Origin: a virus
Strand: one strand, 5' to 3'
Virus record (IMG/VR): IMGVR_UViG_3300027821_000001
Coordinates: 1-52,666 of that record
Length of the DNA: 52,666 bases
Part shown: positions 22,115 to 31,358 of the stretch, piece after piece
How the letters are laid out: each line of letters starts with the position of its first letter
How positions within the stretch are numbered: the first letter of the stretch is position 1
Notes under the pieces: generated by a model
What the model was told of the DNA's origin: nothing
What the model saw: only the letters and a program-made list of their open reading frames with translations
Database searches by the model: none
Made by a program: the position numbers and the translations under genes

Positions 22115-22564
22115 ATGTCCCTAAAAATTGTAGAAAGTATTCTCGAGCATCACGGTGTTAGGGGAATGAAGTGGGGTGTTCGTCGAAAAGCTACAGTTGG
22201 ACCACAGGAAGTTATTGTTCGAGACTCAAGAGTTCCAGGTAGCAAGAGACTTGCGACTTCTGGTGGTTCCGGACACCCCGCACATTCCGATGCTGTTCGC
22301 GCCCGTACACTTGGGCAAGTTAGTAAGAAAAGTGGAGTTAAATCGCTTTCTAATCAACAGCTACAGGATTATACGAAGCGATTACAGTTGGAACAGCATG
22401 CTAATCGACTTCGATATAATGATGCAAGCCCACCTAAGAAATTTGTTATGAGTTTGCTTGGACAAACAGGCAAGAATTCAGCTCAACAGGCAGCAAATGA
22501 AGTTGCCTCGCAGCAGGTTAAAAAGCATTTGCTTAAAGCGGGTGTATTGGCTGCTGCAGCATAG
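22115..22564 (+). CDS. HHGVRGMKWGVRR-motif virion-associated protein, 149 aa
   Basis: Residues 11-24 are EHHGVRGMKWGVRR, a motif shared by many otherwise unrelated proteins of phages infecting Gram-positive bacteria, often near capsid or portal genes. The remainder is basic with helices (LSNQQLQDYTKRLQLEQHAN) and ends AGVLAAAA. The motif is thought to direct or tag proteins for the virion, although the mechanism is not established. The RNA-polymerase-like protein at 10045 carries a related N-terminal motif. Confidence 0.65.
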   Translation: MSLKIVESILEHHGVRGMKWGVRRKATVGPQEVIVRDSRVPGSKRLATSGGSGHPAHSDAVRARTLGQVSKKSGVKSLSNQQLQDYTKRLQLEQHANRLRYNDASPPKKFVMSLLGQTGKNSAQQAANEVASQQVKKHLLKAGVLAAAA

Positions 22565-22576
22565 AAAGGAGGTTAG

Positions 22577-24322
22577 GTGGGCCTATCTAATATTGCTGTG
22601 CCGATTTATTATGGACAATTTCGCGAAGCAGTTGTTAAAGGTGAAGTTCCTGTTAATCGTGAAATTTCTATGGAAATGAATCGGATTGATGCGCTCATTG
22701 CTAACCCAAATATTTACTACGATGATGAGGCTGTGGAAGGATTTATCCGTTATTGTGAAGGAGAATTAACTTTAACGGATGGATCTGATTTACATTTGCT
22801 TGATTCGTTTAAACTTTGGTCTGAACAAATTTTTGGCTGGTATTATTTCGTTGAGCGTAGTGTTTATGTTCCAACGAAAGAAAATCATGGTGGACATTAT
22901 GAGAAACGTTTAATTAAAAAACGCCTAACACTTAAACAATATCTAATAGTTGCACGTGGTGCAGCTAAATCTATGTATGCATCAGTCATTCAAAGTTATT
23001 TTCTTAACGTCGATACTTCAACCACGCATCAGGTTACTACAGCACCAACGATGAAACAGGCAGACGAAGTCATGTCTCCGTTTCGTACTGCCATTACGCG
23101 CGCACGCGGACCATTGTTTAAATTCTTAACTGAAGGATCACTTCAGAATACAACTGGTTCTCGAGCTAATCGAGTTAAATTAGCTGCAACCAAGAAAGGG
23201 ATTGAGAACTTTCTGACTGGATCGTTACTCGAAGTTCGCCCAATGGCAATCAATAAGCTGCAAGGTCTTCGTCCGAAGATCTCTACGATCGATGAATGGT
23301 TGTCAGGTGATCTGCGAGAAGATGTAGTGGGTGCAGTTGAACAGGGAGCATCGAAGCTCGAGGATTATTTGATCGTTGCTATTAGTTCGGAAGGAACTGT
23401 TCGAGCTGGTTCAGGTGACACCATTAAGATGGAGTTGGCCGATATTCTTAAGGGTGAATACCTCGCACCACACGTTTCGATTTGGCATTATAAGTTAGAC
23501 GAAATTGAGGAAGTTGCCAATCCAGGAATGTGGATAAAAGCAAATCCGAATTTGGGAGCGACGGTTTCTTATGAAACGTATCAGCTTGATGTGGAGCGGG
23601 CTGAAAAGGCGCCTGCGTCCCGAAATGACATTCTTGCTAAGCGTTTCGGGATTCCAATGGAGGGTTATACGTATTTCTTCACCTATGAAGAGACCCTTCC
23701 TCATCCTCACCGAGAATTCTGGCAGTTGCCATGCGCCTTGGGGGCAGACTTATCCCAGGGCGACGACTTCTGTGCATTTACCTTCTTATTCCCATTGGGA
23801 CGTGAGAAGTACGGCATAAAAACACGTAGTTATATTACCGAACTTACGTTGATGAAACTTCCAGCAGCTATGCGCCAAAAATATGAAGAGTTCGTAAATG
23901 AAGGAAGTCTTCATGTAATGGCTGGAAGTATTCTTGACATGATGGAAGTCTATGAAGATCTCGATCATTTTATTCTAACTTCAGAATATGATGTTCGTGC
24001 TTTTGGATATGATCCATATAATGCTAAAGAATTCGTTGCTCGTTGGGAAGTGGAGAACGGACCGTTTGGTATTGTGAAAGTAATCCAAGGAGCTAAGACA
24101 GAATCGGTTCCTTTGGGCGAACTCAAGATTATGAGTGAAGAGCGATTGCTAATTTTCGATCAGGCGCTTATGTCATTTGCAATGGGTAACGCAATTACGT
24201 TGGAAGATACTAACGGAAATCGTAAGCTTTTGAAGAAGCGCCAAGATGAGAAGATTGATAATGTCGCTGCCCTTATGGACGCTTGGATTGCATACAAGCT
24301 AAATAAGGAGGCTTTTGAATGA
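22577..24322 (+). CDS. terL: Large terminase subunit (TerL), 581 aa
   Basis: GTG 22577 follows AAAGGAGG. The ATPase domain has VARGAAKSM (Lys131-Ser132) as Walker A, with Ala in place of the usual Gly, and STIDEW (Asp239-Glu240) as Walker B. The nuclease domain has GADLSQGDD (Asp391). The length and order fit HK97-type terminases, which pump and cut DNA. Its stop overlaps a micro-membrane ORF. Portal and capsid genes follow directly; the small terminase-like gene is 8 kb upstream. Confidence 0.9.
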   Translation: MGLSNIAVPIYYGQFREAVVKGEVPVNREISMEMNRIDALIANPNIYYDDEAVEGFIRYCEGELTLTDGSDLHLLDSFKLWSEQIFGWYYFVERSVYVPTKENHGGHYEKRLIKKRLTLKQYLIVARGAAKSMYASVIQSYFLNVDTSTTHQVTTAPTMKQADEVMSPFRTAITRARGPLFKFLTEGSLQNTTGSRANRVKLAATKKGIENFLTGSLLEVRPMAINKLQGLRPKISTIDEWLSGDLREDVVGAVEQGASKLEDYLIVAISSEGTVRAGSGDTIKMELADILKGEYLAPHVSIWHYKLDEIEEVANPGMWIKANPNLGATVSYETYQLDVERAEKAPASRNDILAKRFGIPMEGYTYFFTYEETLPHPHREFWQLPCALGADLSQGDDFCAFTFLFPLGREKYGIKTRSYITELTLMKLPAAMRQKYEEFVNEGSLHVMAGSILDMMEVYEDLDHFILTSEYDVRAFGYDPYNAKEFVARWEVENGPFGIVKVIQGAKTESVPLGELKIMSEERLLIFDQALMSFAMGNAITLEDTNGNRKLLKKRQDEKIDNVAALMDAWIAYKLNKEAFE

Positions 24323-24411
24323 ACGATAATAAAATGTGGGTTAATGTACCTGGATTGGCGATGATTGTAATTGCTGCTGTAGCTGTAATTGCGCTAATTC
24401 ATTTCTGGTAA
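24319..24411 (+). CDS. Micro-membrane protein, 30 aa
   Basis: ATG 24319 overlaps the TerL stop. The product reads NDNKMWVNVPGLAMIVIAAV, then AVIALIHFW, and is a single membrane helix. No family was recognised. It is placed between terminase and portal, where a 30-residue protein is unusual. A ribosome site AAGGAGG starts in its stop codon. Confidence 0.45.
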   Translation: MNDNKMWVNVPGLAMIVIAAVAVIALIHFW

Positions 24412-24449
24412 GGAGGTCTTTGAGTGAGTTTTGGGGAAGGAGGTGAGAT

Positions 24450-25763
24450 GTGTCGCGATTTGCCACGACGTTGAGGCATGCCTGGAATGTCTTCACTAAT
24501 CAAGCGCAGACAAGGAATCAAAGTAGTCCTTGGCCTGTTCAGCCCGGTTCTCGTATTGAATCTTATGGCGCCTCTTATGGATCAAGACCAGATCGCGTAA
24601 GACTTCGAATTCCCAACGAACGCTCAATGATCGCTTCGATTTATACACGTCTTAGTATTGATGTTGCTTCGGTTGATATGCGTCATATTAGAAATGACGA
24701 CCAAAATCGATATCTCGAAGACATTGATAGTGGTCTTAATAATTGTTTGACGGTTGAAGCCAATATTGATCAAGCTGCGCGCGCTTTTCGCCAAGATATT
24801 GCTATGACACTTTTTGATAGAGGCGTTGCAGCGCTTGTTCCGGTGGATACGTCAATTAGTCCAGAGCAATCTGCTGGTTATGAGATTTTAACGCTGCGTG
24901 TTGGTGATATTGTACAGTGGTATCCACAGCACGTACGAGTAAGTTTGTATAACGAAGCGATTGGAAAACGAGAAGAAATTACTTTGGAGAAATCTGCAGT
25001 AGCGATTGTTGAGAATCCTTTGTATGCAGTGATGAATGAACAAAATTCGACTCTTCAGCGTTTGCTTAATAAACTTAATTTGTTGGATGCGATTGATAAT
25101 CAGTCTGCTTCAGGAAAACTTGATCTGATTATTCAGCTTCCGTATGTAATTAAATCTGAAGCTCGTAGACAGGCAGCAGAACAACGTCGTACGGACATTG
25201 AGTTTCAGCTTAAAGGTAGCCAATACGGTATTGCTTATACAGATGCGACGGAAAAGATCACTCAGCTAAACCGTCCGGCCGAGAATAACCTCATGACCCA
25301 AGTCGAATACCTAACAGCCATGCTCTACGGCCAACTGGGTCTAACCGAAGACGTCATGAATGGTACGGCCGACGAAAAGGCTATGCTGAATTATTGGAAT
25401 CGTACAATTGAACCCGTCCTTACAGCTATTGTCGAATCTATGCGACGCACCTTCTTGACCAAAACTGCTCGGACTCAAAAGCAAACTGTTCAATTCTTTC
25501 GAGATCCATTTCGGTTGGTTCCGATTGGGAACATTGCTGAGATTGCCGACAAGTTTACTCGTAATGAAATTATAACGTCGAACGAAATGCGACAAGCGAT
25601 TGGGTTTCCTCCAAGCAAAGATCCAAAGGCTGATCAGTTGGTCAATAGCAATATGCCACAAGGAAGTAACGGAAGTGTTTCAGCAGAAGATCCAGTGATG
25701 GCTGAAGTGGCATCTGCTGTCAAGGATGCAAAAGTTAGGAGGAACATTCAAAATGGGAGCTGA
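24450..25763 (+). CDS. Portal protein, 437 aa
   Basis: GTG 24450 follows AAGGAGGTGAG. The N-terminal part (MIASIYTRLSIDVASVDMRH) and the middle (NSTLQRLLNKLNLLDAIDNQ, QYGIAYTDATEKITQLNRP) match HK97-type portals. LTEDVMNGTADEKAMLNYWN precedes the C-terminal clip and stem region. The end overlaps the protease-capsid gene by 11 bases. It forms the dodecameric DNA entry ring. The length is normal. Confidence 0.85.
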   Translation: MSRFATTLRHAWNVFTNQAQTRNQSSPWPVQPGSRIESYGASYGSRPDRVRLRIPNERSMIASIYTRLSIDVASVDMRHIRNDDQNRYLEDIDSGLNNCLTVEANIDQAARAFRQDIAMTLFDRGVAALVPVDTSISPEQSAGYEILTLRVGDIVQWYPQHVRVSLYNEAIGKREEITLEKSAVAIVENPLYAVMNEQNSTLQRLLNKLNLLDAIDNQSASGKLDLIIQLPYVIKSEARRQAAEQRRTDIEFQLKGSQYGIAYTDATEKITQLNRPAENNLMTQVEYLTAMLYGQLGLTEDVMNGTADEKAMLNYWNRTIEPVLTAIVESMRRTFLTKTARTQKQTVQFFRDPFRLVPIGNIAEIADKFTRNEIITSNEMRQAIGFPPSKDPKADQLVNSNMPQGSNGSVSAEDPVMAEVASAVKDAKVRRNIQNGS

Positions 25764-27807
25764 GGCTACGCCTGACTTTAGCGGCTACGCCACGAAGGCT
25801 GGTCTTAAGTGCTCTGATGGCCGGACGATTACTCCGGATGCCTTTAAGCATCAGGATAGTGAAACTGTTCCATTGGTCTGGCAGCATAATCACAACGAGC
25901 CCGCGAATGTTCTTGGATACGCAGTCCTCGAGCACCGCGACGACGGTGTTTATGCTTATGGGTACTTTAATGAAACCGACCAGGCACAGAACGCGAAGAC
26001 GCTGGTTCAGCACGGAGACATTAAGTCGTTGTCTATTTATGCTAATCAGCTGACCGAGAAGGCAAAGCAGGTTCTTCACGGATTTATTCGTGAACTGAGT
26101 CTAGTTCTATCGGGTGCTAATCCTGGTGCACTTATCGACAACATCACTTTGGCGCATGCCGATGGCGATATGGTTACGTTGGAAGATGAAGCGATTATTT
26201 ACACTGGTTTGGAACTTAATCATGCTGATGGATCCTCCTCGGATTCAACAGAAGAGGTTACCGAAGAGGCAAAGGAAGAGACGACCGAAGAAACAACTGA
26301 AGAGGTAACTCATTCTGTAGAAGATCCAACAGTCCAAGAAGTTTATGACTCCATGAATTCTGTGCAGAAGGAAGTTGTTCACTACATGGTTGGTACTGCG
26401 CTCGCCGAGCGTGCCGCCGAACTTAAACAGAGCTCAACTAATGATTCCGAATCAACAACCGATTCGGTCGAAGAGGAGTCTACTACAGACCTTGCCCATG
26501 ATGACAATAATGAAGAGGAAGGACGGCGAATGTCCCGCAACGTCTTCGAAGAGAGCGGAGGCAAAACGGAAGAAGAGCATGTTCTCAGTCATGACGCGAT
26601 CAAGAGCATTGTCGATGAAGCTCAGAGAACTGGATCGCTGAAAGAAGCCGTCGAGCACTATGCCATCAAGCACGGCATCGATAACATTGAGGTCCTCTTC
26701 CCGGATGCCAAGACTGTTACGGATTCTCCCGAGTTTGATAGTCGGAGAGTCGAGTGGGTTTCCAATGTTATGAACGGCACTAAACACTCGCCGTTCTCCC
26801 GCATTAAGTCGCTTGTCGCGGATATTACCTTTGATGAAGCTCGAGCACGCGGCTACATCAAGGGCAATTTCAAGAAAGAAGAGTGGTTTGCCGTTTCATC
26901 GCGCAGCACGACGCCGAGCACGGTCTACAAGAAGCAGAAGCTAGATCGTGACGACATCATCGATATCACCGATTTCGATATCGTGATGTGGCTCAAGGGT
27001 GAGATGCGGCTTATGCTCGACGAAGAGATCGCTCGTTCGATTCTTATCGGCGATGGTCGTGCAGTTGACGACGACGACAAGATTAAGGATCCTGCTGGCG
27101 CATCTGAGGGTGCGGGAATTCGTTCCATTCTCCACGATCACGACCTCTATGCATCGACGATCAACGTGGACGACTCTGCACCTCCGCCGGACGTGGTTGA
27201 TGCAGTTATTGGATCCATGCAGTACTACAAGGGCTCAGGTTCTCCGACATTCTACACGACGATTCAGGTTCTCACGTCGCTGTTGCTTGCCCGAGATACT
27301 CAGGGCCATCGTTTGTGGAAGACTCCAGACGAGCTTGCTTCCGAAATGGGAGTCTCAAACATCGTTACAGTTGAAGTCATGGAAAGCGAAGATGATCTTC
27401 TCGGTATTGTCGTAAACTTGAAGGATTACACGATTGGTGCCGATAAGGGCGGGGAAGTCAACTTCTTCGACGACTTTGACATCGACTACAACCAGTACAA
27501 GTATCTGTACGAGACTCGTATTTCTGGTGCTCTGACGAAGATTCGTTCGGCCCTGGTCATCAAGAGGGCTCCTAGTGGTACAGTTCTTGTTACGCCAGAG
27601 AAGCCTGACTTCGATGGAACAACTGTTGTTGTGAAGACGACGTCTGGTGTCGTGTACAAGAATAAGGCCACTGGTGCGACGCTTACCACGGCTGCACCTG
27701 TTGCTCTGGCTGAGGGTGACACACTCACAGTTCAGGCTGAGCCGACTGCAGGTAAGTACTTTGCCAACAATCAGGACGACGAGTGGACTTTCCAGAACAA
27801 GAACTAA
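25753..27807 (+). CDS. Prohead protease - scaffold - major capsid fusion, 684 aa
   Basis: ATG 25753 follows AGGAGG at 25737-25742. Residues 1-150 are a U35-type prohead protease: VPLVWQHNH (His45/His47), SLSIYAN (Ser92/Ser94) and ELSLVLSGANPGALI. Residues 150-260 are Glu/Thr-rich, like a scaffold. From Met260 (nt 26530, after GAGGAAGGACGG) the HK97-fold capsid follows: MSRNVFEESGG, then NIEVLFPDAK, TPFSRIKS-like and LDRDDIIDITDFDIVMWLK. The C-terminal 75 residues add an Ig-like domain (TTVVVKTTSGVVYKNKATGA). Both a full fusion and an internally started capsid protein can be made. Confidence 0.85.
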   Translation: MGAEATPDFSGYATKAGLKCSDGRTITPDAFKHQDSETVPLVWQHNHNEPANVLGYAVLEHRDDGVYAYGYFNETDQAQNAKTLVQHGDIKSLSIYANQLTEKAKQVLHGFIRELSLVLSGANPGALIDNITLAHADGDMVTLEDEAIIYTGLELNHADGSSSDSTEEVTEEAKEETTEETTEEVTHSVEDPTVQEVYDSMNSVQKEVVHYMVGTALAERAAELKQSSTNDSESTTDSVEEESTTDLAHDDNNEEEGRRMSRNVFEESGGKTEEEHVLSHDAIKSIVDEAQRTGSLKEAVEHYAIKHGIDNIEVLFPDAKTVTDSPEFDSRRVEWVSNVMNGTKHSPFSRIKSLVADITFDEARARGYIKGNFKKEEWFAVSSRSTTPSTVYKKQKLDRDDIIDITDFDIVMWLKGEMRLMLDEEIARSILIGDGRAVDDDDKIKDPAGASEGAGIRSILHDHDLYASTINVDDSAPPPDVVDAVIGSMQYYKGSGSPTFYTTIQVLTSLLLARDTQGHRLWKTPDELASEMGVSNIVTVEVMESEDDLLGIVVNLKDYTIGADKGGEVNFFDDFDIDYNQYKYLYETRISGALTKIRSALVIKRAPSGTVLVTPEKPDFDGTTVVVKTTSGVVYKNKATGATLTTAAPVALAEGDTLTVQAEPTAGKYFANNQDDEWTFQNKN

Positions 27808-27819
27808 GGTAGGTCTTCC

Positions 27820-28161
27820 ATGGCGAAGTTCTTTGGTCGTGTTGGTTACGGATTCACAGTAGAAAACGAGCCTGGCGTATGGGTCGATGAGATTATTGAG
27901 CATTCATATTACGGAGATGTTATTCGTAATACTCGCAATCTTCGCGAAGGCGAGCATCTCAATCAAGACCTAAGCGTACAGAATTCGATCAGTATTGTAG
28001 CCGATGCATATGCTAATGATCATTTCTTTGCCATTCGTTATGTAGAGTGGGCGGGGGCTTTGTGGACGGTTTCGAGCGTTGAAGTGCAGAGTCCCCGTCT
28101 TCTGCTGAGATTGGGGGAGGTGTACAATGGGCCGACGCCTGCAGTTACACCAACTCCTTGA
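27820..28161 (+). CDS. Head-tail connector protein, 113 aa
   Basis: ATG 27820 follows TAAGGTAGG. The product has FGRVGYGFTVENEPGVWVDE, then YYGDVIRNTRNLREGEHLNQ and IRYVEWAGALWTVSSVEVQS. This is the pattern of a small beta-barrel connector encoded after the capsid gene in many Gram-positive siphoviruses. It probably seals the portal or adaptor ring (stopper). The end overlaps the tail terminator gene. Confidence 0.75.
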   Translation: MAKFFGRVGYGFTVENEPGVWVDEIIEHSYYGDVIRNTRNLREGEHLNQDLSVQNSISIVADAYANDHFFAIRYVEWAGALWTVSSVEVQSPRLLLRLGEVYNGPTPAVTPTP

Positions 28162-28426
28162 AACGTTTACAGAAAATGTGTATTTTCAGCCACCAACTAA
28201 TATTCAGCTGAAATATCCTTGCATTATCTATAAACGAGACTTTGCGGACACTAAATTTGCGGATGACAAACCATACGATTTTGTATTGAGATATATGGTT
28301 ACGGTCATTGATCAGGATCCTGATAGTGAGATTCCAGGCAAAGTGGCTGCAATGCCAATGAGCTTATTTAATCGTTTTTATACAGCTGATAGCTTAAATC
28401 ACGATGTGTTTAATGTCTATTACTAA
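28127..28426 (+). CDS. Tail terminator/completion protein, 99 aa
   Basis: ATG 28127 lies inside the connector gene. The core is NVYFQPPTNIQLKYPCIIYK, then DKPYDFVLRYMVTVIDQDPD. A conserved TADSLNHDVFNVYY ends the protein. This fits tail terminator proteins of siphoviruses that cap the tail tube at the head end. The length is typical. Confidence 0.75.
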   Translation: MGRRLQLHQLLETFTENVYFQPPTNIQLKYPCIIYKRDFADTKFADDKPYDFVLRYMVTVIDQDPDSEIPGKVAAMPMSLFNRFYTADSLNHDVFNVYY

Positions 28427-28440
28427 AGGAAAGGAAGCAA

Positions 28441-29157
28441 ATGCCAGGGCCGTTGACATGGGACGAAGTTGGCGAGCGCCTGTATGAAGTTGGCGTAGAC
28501 CATGGCGTTCTATATATTCCAAACGCGACCGGCGTTTATGACAAAGGTTACGCTTGGAATGGACTCACAACTGTTACAGAATCACCCTCTGGAGCAGAAG
28601 CTAATCCACAGTATGCAGATAACATCAAGTATCTAAATCTTTACTCTGCCGAGGAGTTTGGCGGAACGATTGAAGCATTTACTTACCCGGATGAGTTTGC
28701 GCAGTGCGATGGTACAGTGGTTCCTGCGCCTGGTATTGCTGTTAGTCAGCAGGCTCGGAAGATGTTTGGTCTGTCCTACCGCTCCCGTGTCGGCAACGAC
28801 CTCGAGGGGACAGACTTTGGCTATAAGCTACATCTACTGTATGGTCTAACCGCTTCTCCGTCGGAGAAGGCCTATGCCACGATCAATGATTCGCCGGAAG
28901 CAATTGCATTTAGCTGGGATGTAACCTCTATTCCTGCTCCGGCTACCGACCTTAAACCAACTTCTCTAATCGTGATTGATTCGACCGCAGTAGATCCAGC
29001 TGATCTTACGGCACTCGAGACACTTCTGTATGGTGCCGCAGCTACTGAACCGAAGCTTCCAACTCCGGATGAAGTAATTGCGCTTTTTCCTAGCACCCTG
29101 ATGGTTGAAACGGCTGCTGCATCGGGGGCTGCAGAGGAAGAGCCGACTACTTATTGA
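28441..29157 (+). CDS. Major tail (tube) protein, copy 1, 238 aa
   Basis: ATG 28441 follows AAAGGAAAGG. The product has TWDEVGERLYEVGVDHGVLY at the start, YADNIKYLNLYSAEEFGGTI and FGLSYRSRVGNDLEGTDFGY in the middle, and LPTPDEVIALF near the end. This is the tube-protein pattern of many siphoviruses. A second, clearly homologous copy lies at 29729 beyond the assembly chaperone. The acidic Ala/Glu tail (GAAEEEPTTY) is unique to this copy. Confidence 0.85.
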   Translation: MPGPLTWDEVGERLYEVGVDHGVLYIPNATGVYDKGYAWNGLTTVTESPSGAEANPQYADNIKYLNLYSAEEFGGTIEAFTYPDEFAQCDGTVVPAPGIAVSQQARKMFGLSYRSRVGNDLEGTDFGYKLHLLYGLTASPSEKAYATINDSPEAIAFSWDVTSIPAPATDLKPTSLIVIDSTAVDPADLTALETLLYGAAATEPKLPTPDEVIALFPSTLMVETAAASGAAEEEPTTY

Positions 29158-29174
29158 TGAAAGGAGGTTAGAGA

Positions 29175-29717
29175 ATGCTCATGATTGTGGTTCCAGGTGT
29201 CGAAATGTTCGACGAGCAGTCACAAGAATTTATTACCATCGATGATGTGACTTTGGAGCTAGAGCATTCTCTAATCTCACTGTCAAAATGGGAGTCAATT
29301 TATGAAAAGCCGTTCTTGGGTAAGGACGATAAAACGTCTGAGGAAGTTCTTGGCTATGTAAGAGCGATGACATTGACTCCCAATGTTCCAGAGGAAGTTT
29401 TTCTCAAACTCTCCGAAAGTAATATTACTGCAATTAACGAATACATCGACGCTAAGATGACTGCAACGTGGTTCAACGAACCTCCAGGTGCTCCGAAGAG
29501 CCGAGATGTAATTACAGCTGAGCTAATTTATTACTGGATGGTTGAATTTAGGATTCCGTTCGAATGTGAGAACTGGCATCTTAATAGATTGTTTACTCTG
29601 ATTCGAGTTTGTAACATTAAACAATCGAAGCCACAGAAAATGAGTCGTTCTGAAATTGCAGCTCGCAATCGAGAACTTAATAGACAACGTAAAGCTCAGC
29701 TTGGTACTAAAGGGTAG
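29175..29717 (+). CDS. Tail assembly chaperone-like protein, 180 aa
   Basis: ATG 29175 follows AAAGGAGG. The product has [40 protein letters not shown] and [18 protein letters not shown], ending in a basic [20 protein letters not shown] tail. The pattern is common right after the major tail protein in phages of Gram-positive hosts, where chaperones help tape-measure folding. No programmed frameshift site was identified at its end. Confidence 0.65.
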   Translation: MLMIVVPGVEMFDEQSQEFITIDDVTLELEHSLISLSKWESIYEKPFLGKDDKTSEEVLGYVRAMTLTPNVPEEVFLKLSESNITAINEYIDAKMTATWFNEPPGAPKSRDVITAELIYYWMVEFRIPFECENWHLNRLFTLIRVCNIKQSKPQKMSRSEIAARNRELNRQRKAQLGTKG

Positions 29718-29728
29718 AAGGAGGTGGC

Positions 29729-30535
29729 ATGACCCCTCTTGTTTGGGACGTAGTTGGTGAACGAGCTTACGAATTTGGTGTCGATCGTGGAGTTCTCTAT
29801 CTTCATGATGGCACAGTAGCAGTTTGGAACGGACTTACCAAGGTAGATGAGTCTTCTGATTCTGAATTAAAATCCTATTATCTTGATGGCGTTAAGTATT
29901 TGCAAAATTTGATTCCGGGGGATTTTTCGGGGAAACTTTCGGCATTCACTTATCCCGAAGAATTTGACAGAGTTAATGGCAATGAGACTGGCTTCTTAGG
30001 ATTAGCTTTTTATGATCAACCGGCAGAAAGTTTTAATTTATCATATAGAACACGTATTGGTAATGATATAGAGGGTGAAGAACTTGGTTATCACATTCAC
30101 ATTCTCTATAATGTAATGGCTGTTCCTGATAATCTTGGATTTGAAACTTCTAAAGATTCGGGAGCTCAACCAATTGAATTTAGTTGGACGTTAACTGGAA
30201 CGCCACCAAAAATGATAGCTGGATTTAGACCAACAATTCACATTTCTATTGATTCGACAAAATTAACTTCGGACCTTTTGCAGCAAGTGGAAGATGTGCT
30301 CTATGGAACAGATACAACAGCGCCAAGACTTCCATCAATCGACGAAATTGCTAAAGCTTTCGGATATTTGGGTTCGCTTATTATTGTTGATTATGAAACT
30401 GGTGTTTGGGCAGCTGTTGATGAAACAAATTCTTATATTACTATGATCGATGAGACTACTTTTCAGATCGACAATGCTGATGCTACTTACTTAGATGCGG
30501 TTACGTATGAAATTTCGACCACAGAGCCCAGCTAA
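29729..30535 (+). CDS. Major tail protein paralogue, copy 2, 268 aa
   Basis: ATG 29729 follows AGAAGGAGG. It aligns with copy 1 throughout: VWDVVGERAYEFGVDRGVLY, FNLSYRTRIGNDIEGEELGY and LPSIDEIAKAF. The C-terminal extension (residues 215-268) is a beta domain not present in copy 1. Two tube proteins could form a mixed tube, or one may be a special ring at an end. The gene lies after the chaperone, an unusual position. Confidence 0.8.
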   Translation: MTPLVWDVVGERAYEFGVDRGVLYLHDGTVAVWNGLTKVDESSDSELKSYYLDGVKYLQNLIPGDFSGKLSAFTYPEEFDRVNGNETGFLGLAFYDQPAESFNLSYRTRIGNDIEGEELGYHIHILYNVMAVPDNLGFETSKDSGAQPIEFSWTLTGTPPKMIAGFRPTIHISIDSTKLTSDLLQQVEDVLYGTDTTAPRLPSIDEIAKAFGYLGSLIIVDYETGVWAAVDETNSYITMIDETTFQIDNADATYLDAVTYEISTTEPS

Positions 30536-30544
30536 GGAGGTGAA

Positions 30545-31357
30545 ATGGCTACAGTTACTGGTCTTACTGCCGAACGAATGCTGGAAATTGAAGCGGCATC
30601 AGTTGTTGATGGTGATGTTGTTTCTGGCAATTTGATTCTTACCAAACACGATGGATCAACAATTAATGCTGGCGCCGTAATGGGTCCAACGGGTGCTACG
30701 GGACCGACAGGACCACCTGGTGCTACTCCAACTCCAGGCCAGATGATGATTCCAGGTGAGATCAAAATGTGGCCGAATAGTGTCCTACCTGAGTTGGCTC
30801 TATATGGGCTTTGGACTTGGGCTAATGGTGGTATATTTGACGTGGCAGCATATCCAAAAGCAAACTCGCATATTGATCCGGCGTGGAAAACTGCGATGGG
30901 TCTACCTGATCCTGGTGCTGGTAAGTTCCGAGTGCCTGATTTGCGTGGTCTCACCCCAGCTGGTCTTGATGCCATGCCTGTTGGTAGTGCGCGTGCTAAT
31001 CGTGTAGCTCGAGCTGTCGCAATTATCCTCGCAAAGAATACAGGCGAGGAGTATCATGTAGTTAGCGTTGGTGAGATGCCTTTCCATGGGCACGGTGGTT
31101 CTATTAGTCCTGCCGGAGCTCACTCGCATACTCCCGACATTAATAACGATTTCCTGACTGGTGCACGAGGAGGTGCAACTGCCGCGCTCGGTTCGGGTGG
31201 TACGGCTCGCTTCATTGCAAGTAACTCTCGATTCACCACGAATGGTGTTGGAGATCATGCTCACGGTCTGACAATTGATGGTGCTGGTGGCGGTGGTGGA
31301 CATGAGACCATGCAGCCTACAATCTTTGTTCCTTATATTGTGAAGTTGGACGATTAA
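30545..31357 (+). CDS. Tail collar-domain fibre protein, 270 aa
   Basis: ATG 30545 follows TAAGGAGG. The N-terminal 50 residues are a beta helix start. A short collagen run (MGPTGATGPTGPPGATP) follows, then the collar domain IPGEIKMWPNSVLPELALYG. The conserved FRVPDLRGLTPAGLD and the histidine-rich HGHGGSISPAGAHSHTP follow, and it ends in QPTIFVPYIVKLDD. It is a relative of the 16798 fibre, and probably a virion adhesin. Confidence 0.75.
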   Translation: MATVTGLTAERMLEIEAASVVDGDVVSGNLILTKHDGSTINAGAVMGPTGATGPTGPPGATPTPGQMMIPGEIKMWPNSVLPELALYGLWTWANGGIFDVAAYPKANSHIDPAWKTAMGLPDPGAGKFRVPDLRGLTPAGLDAMPVGSARANRVARAVAIILAKNTGEEYHVVSVGEMPFHGHGGSISPAGAHSHTPDINNDFLTGARGGATAALGSGGTARFIASNSRFTTNGVGDHAHGLTIDGAGGGGGHETMQPTIFVPYIVKLDD

Positions 31358-31358
31358 A

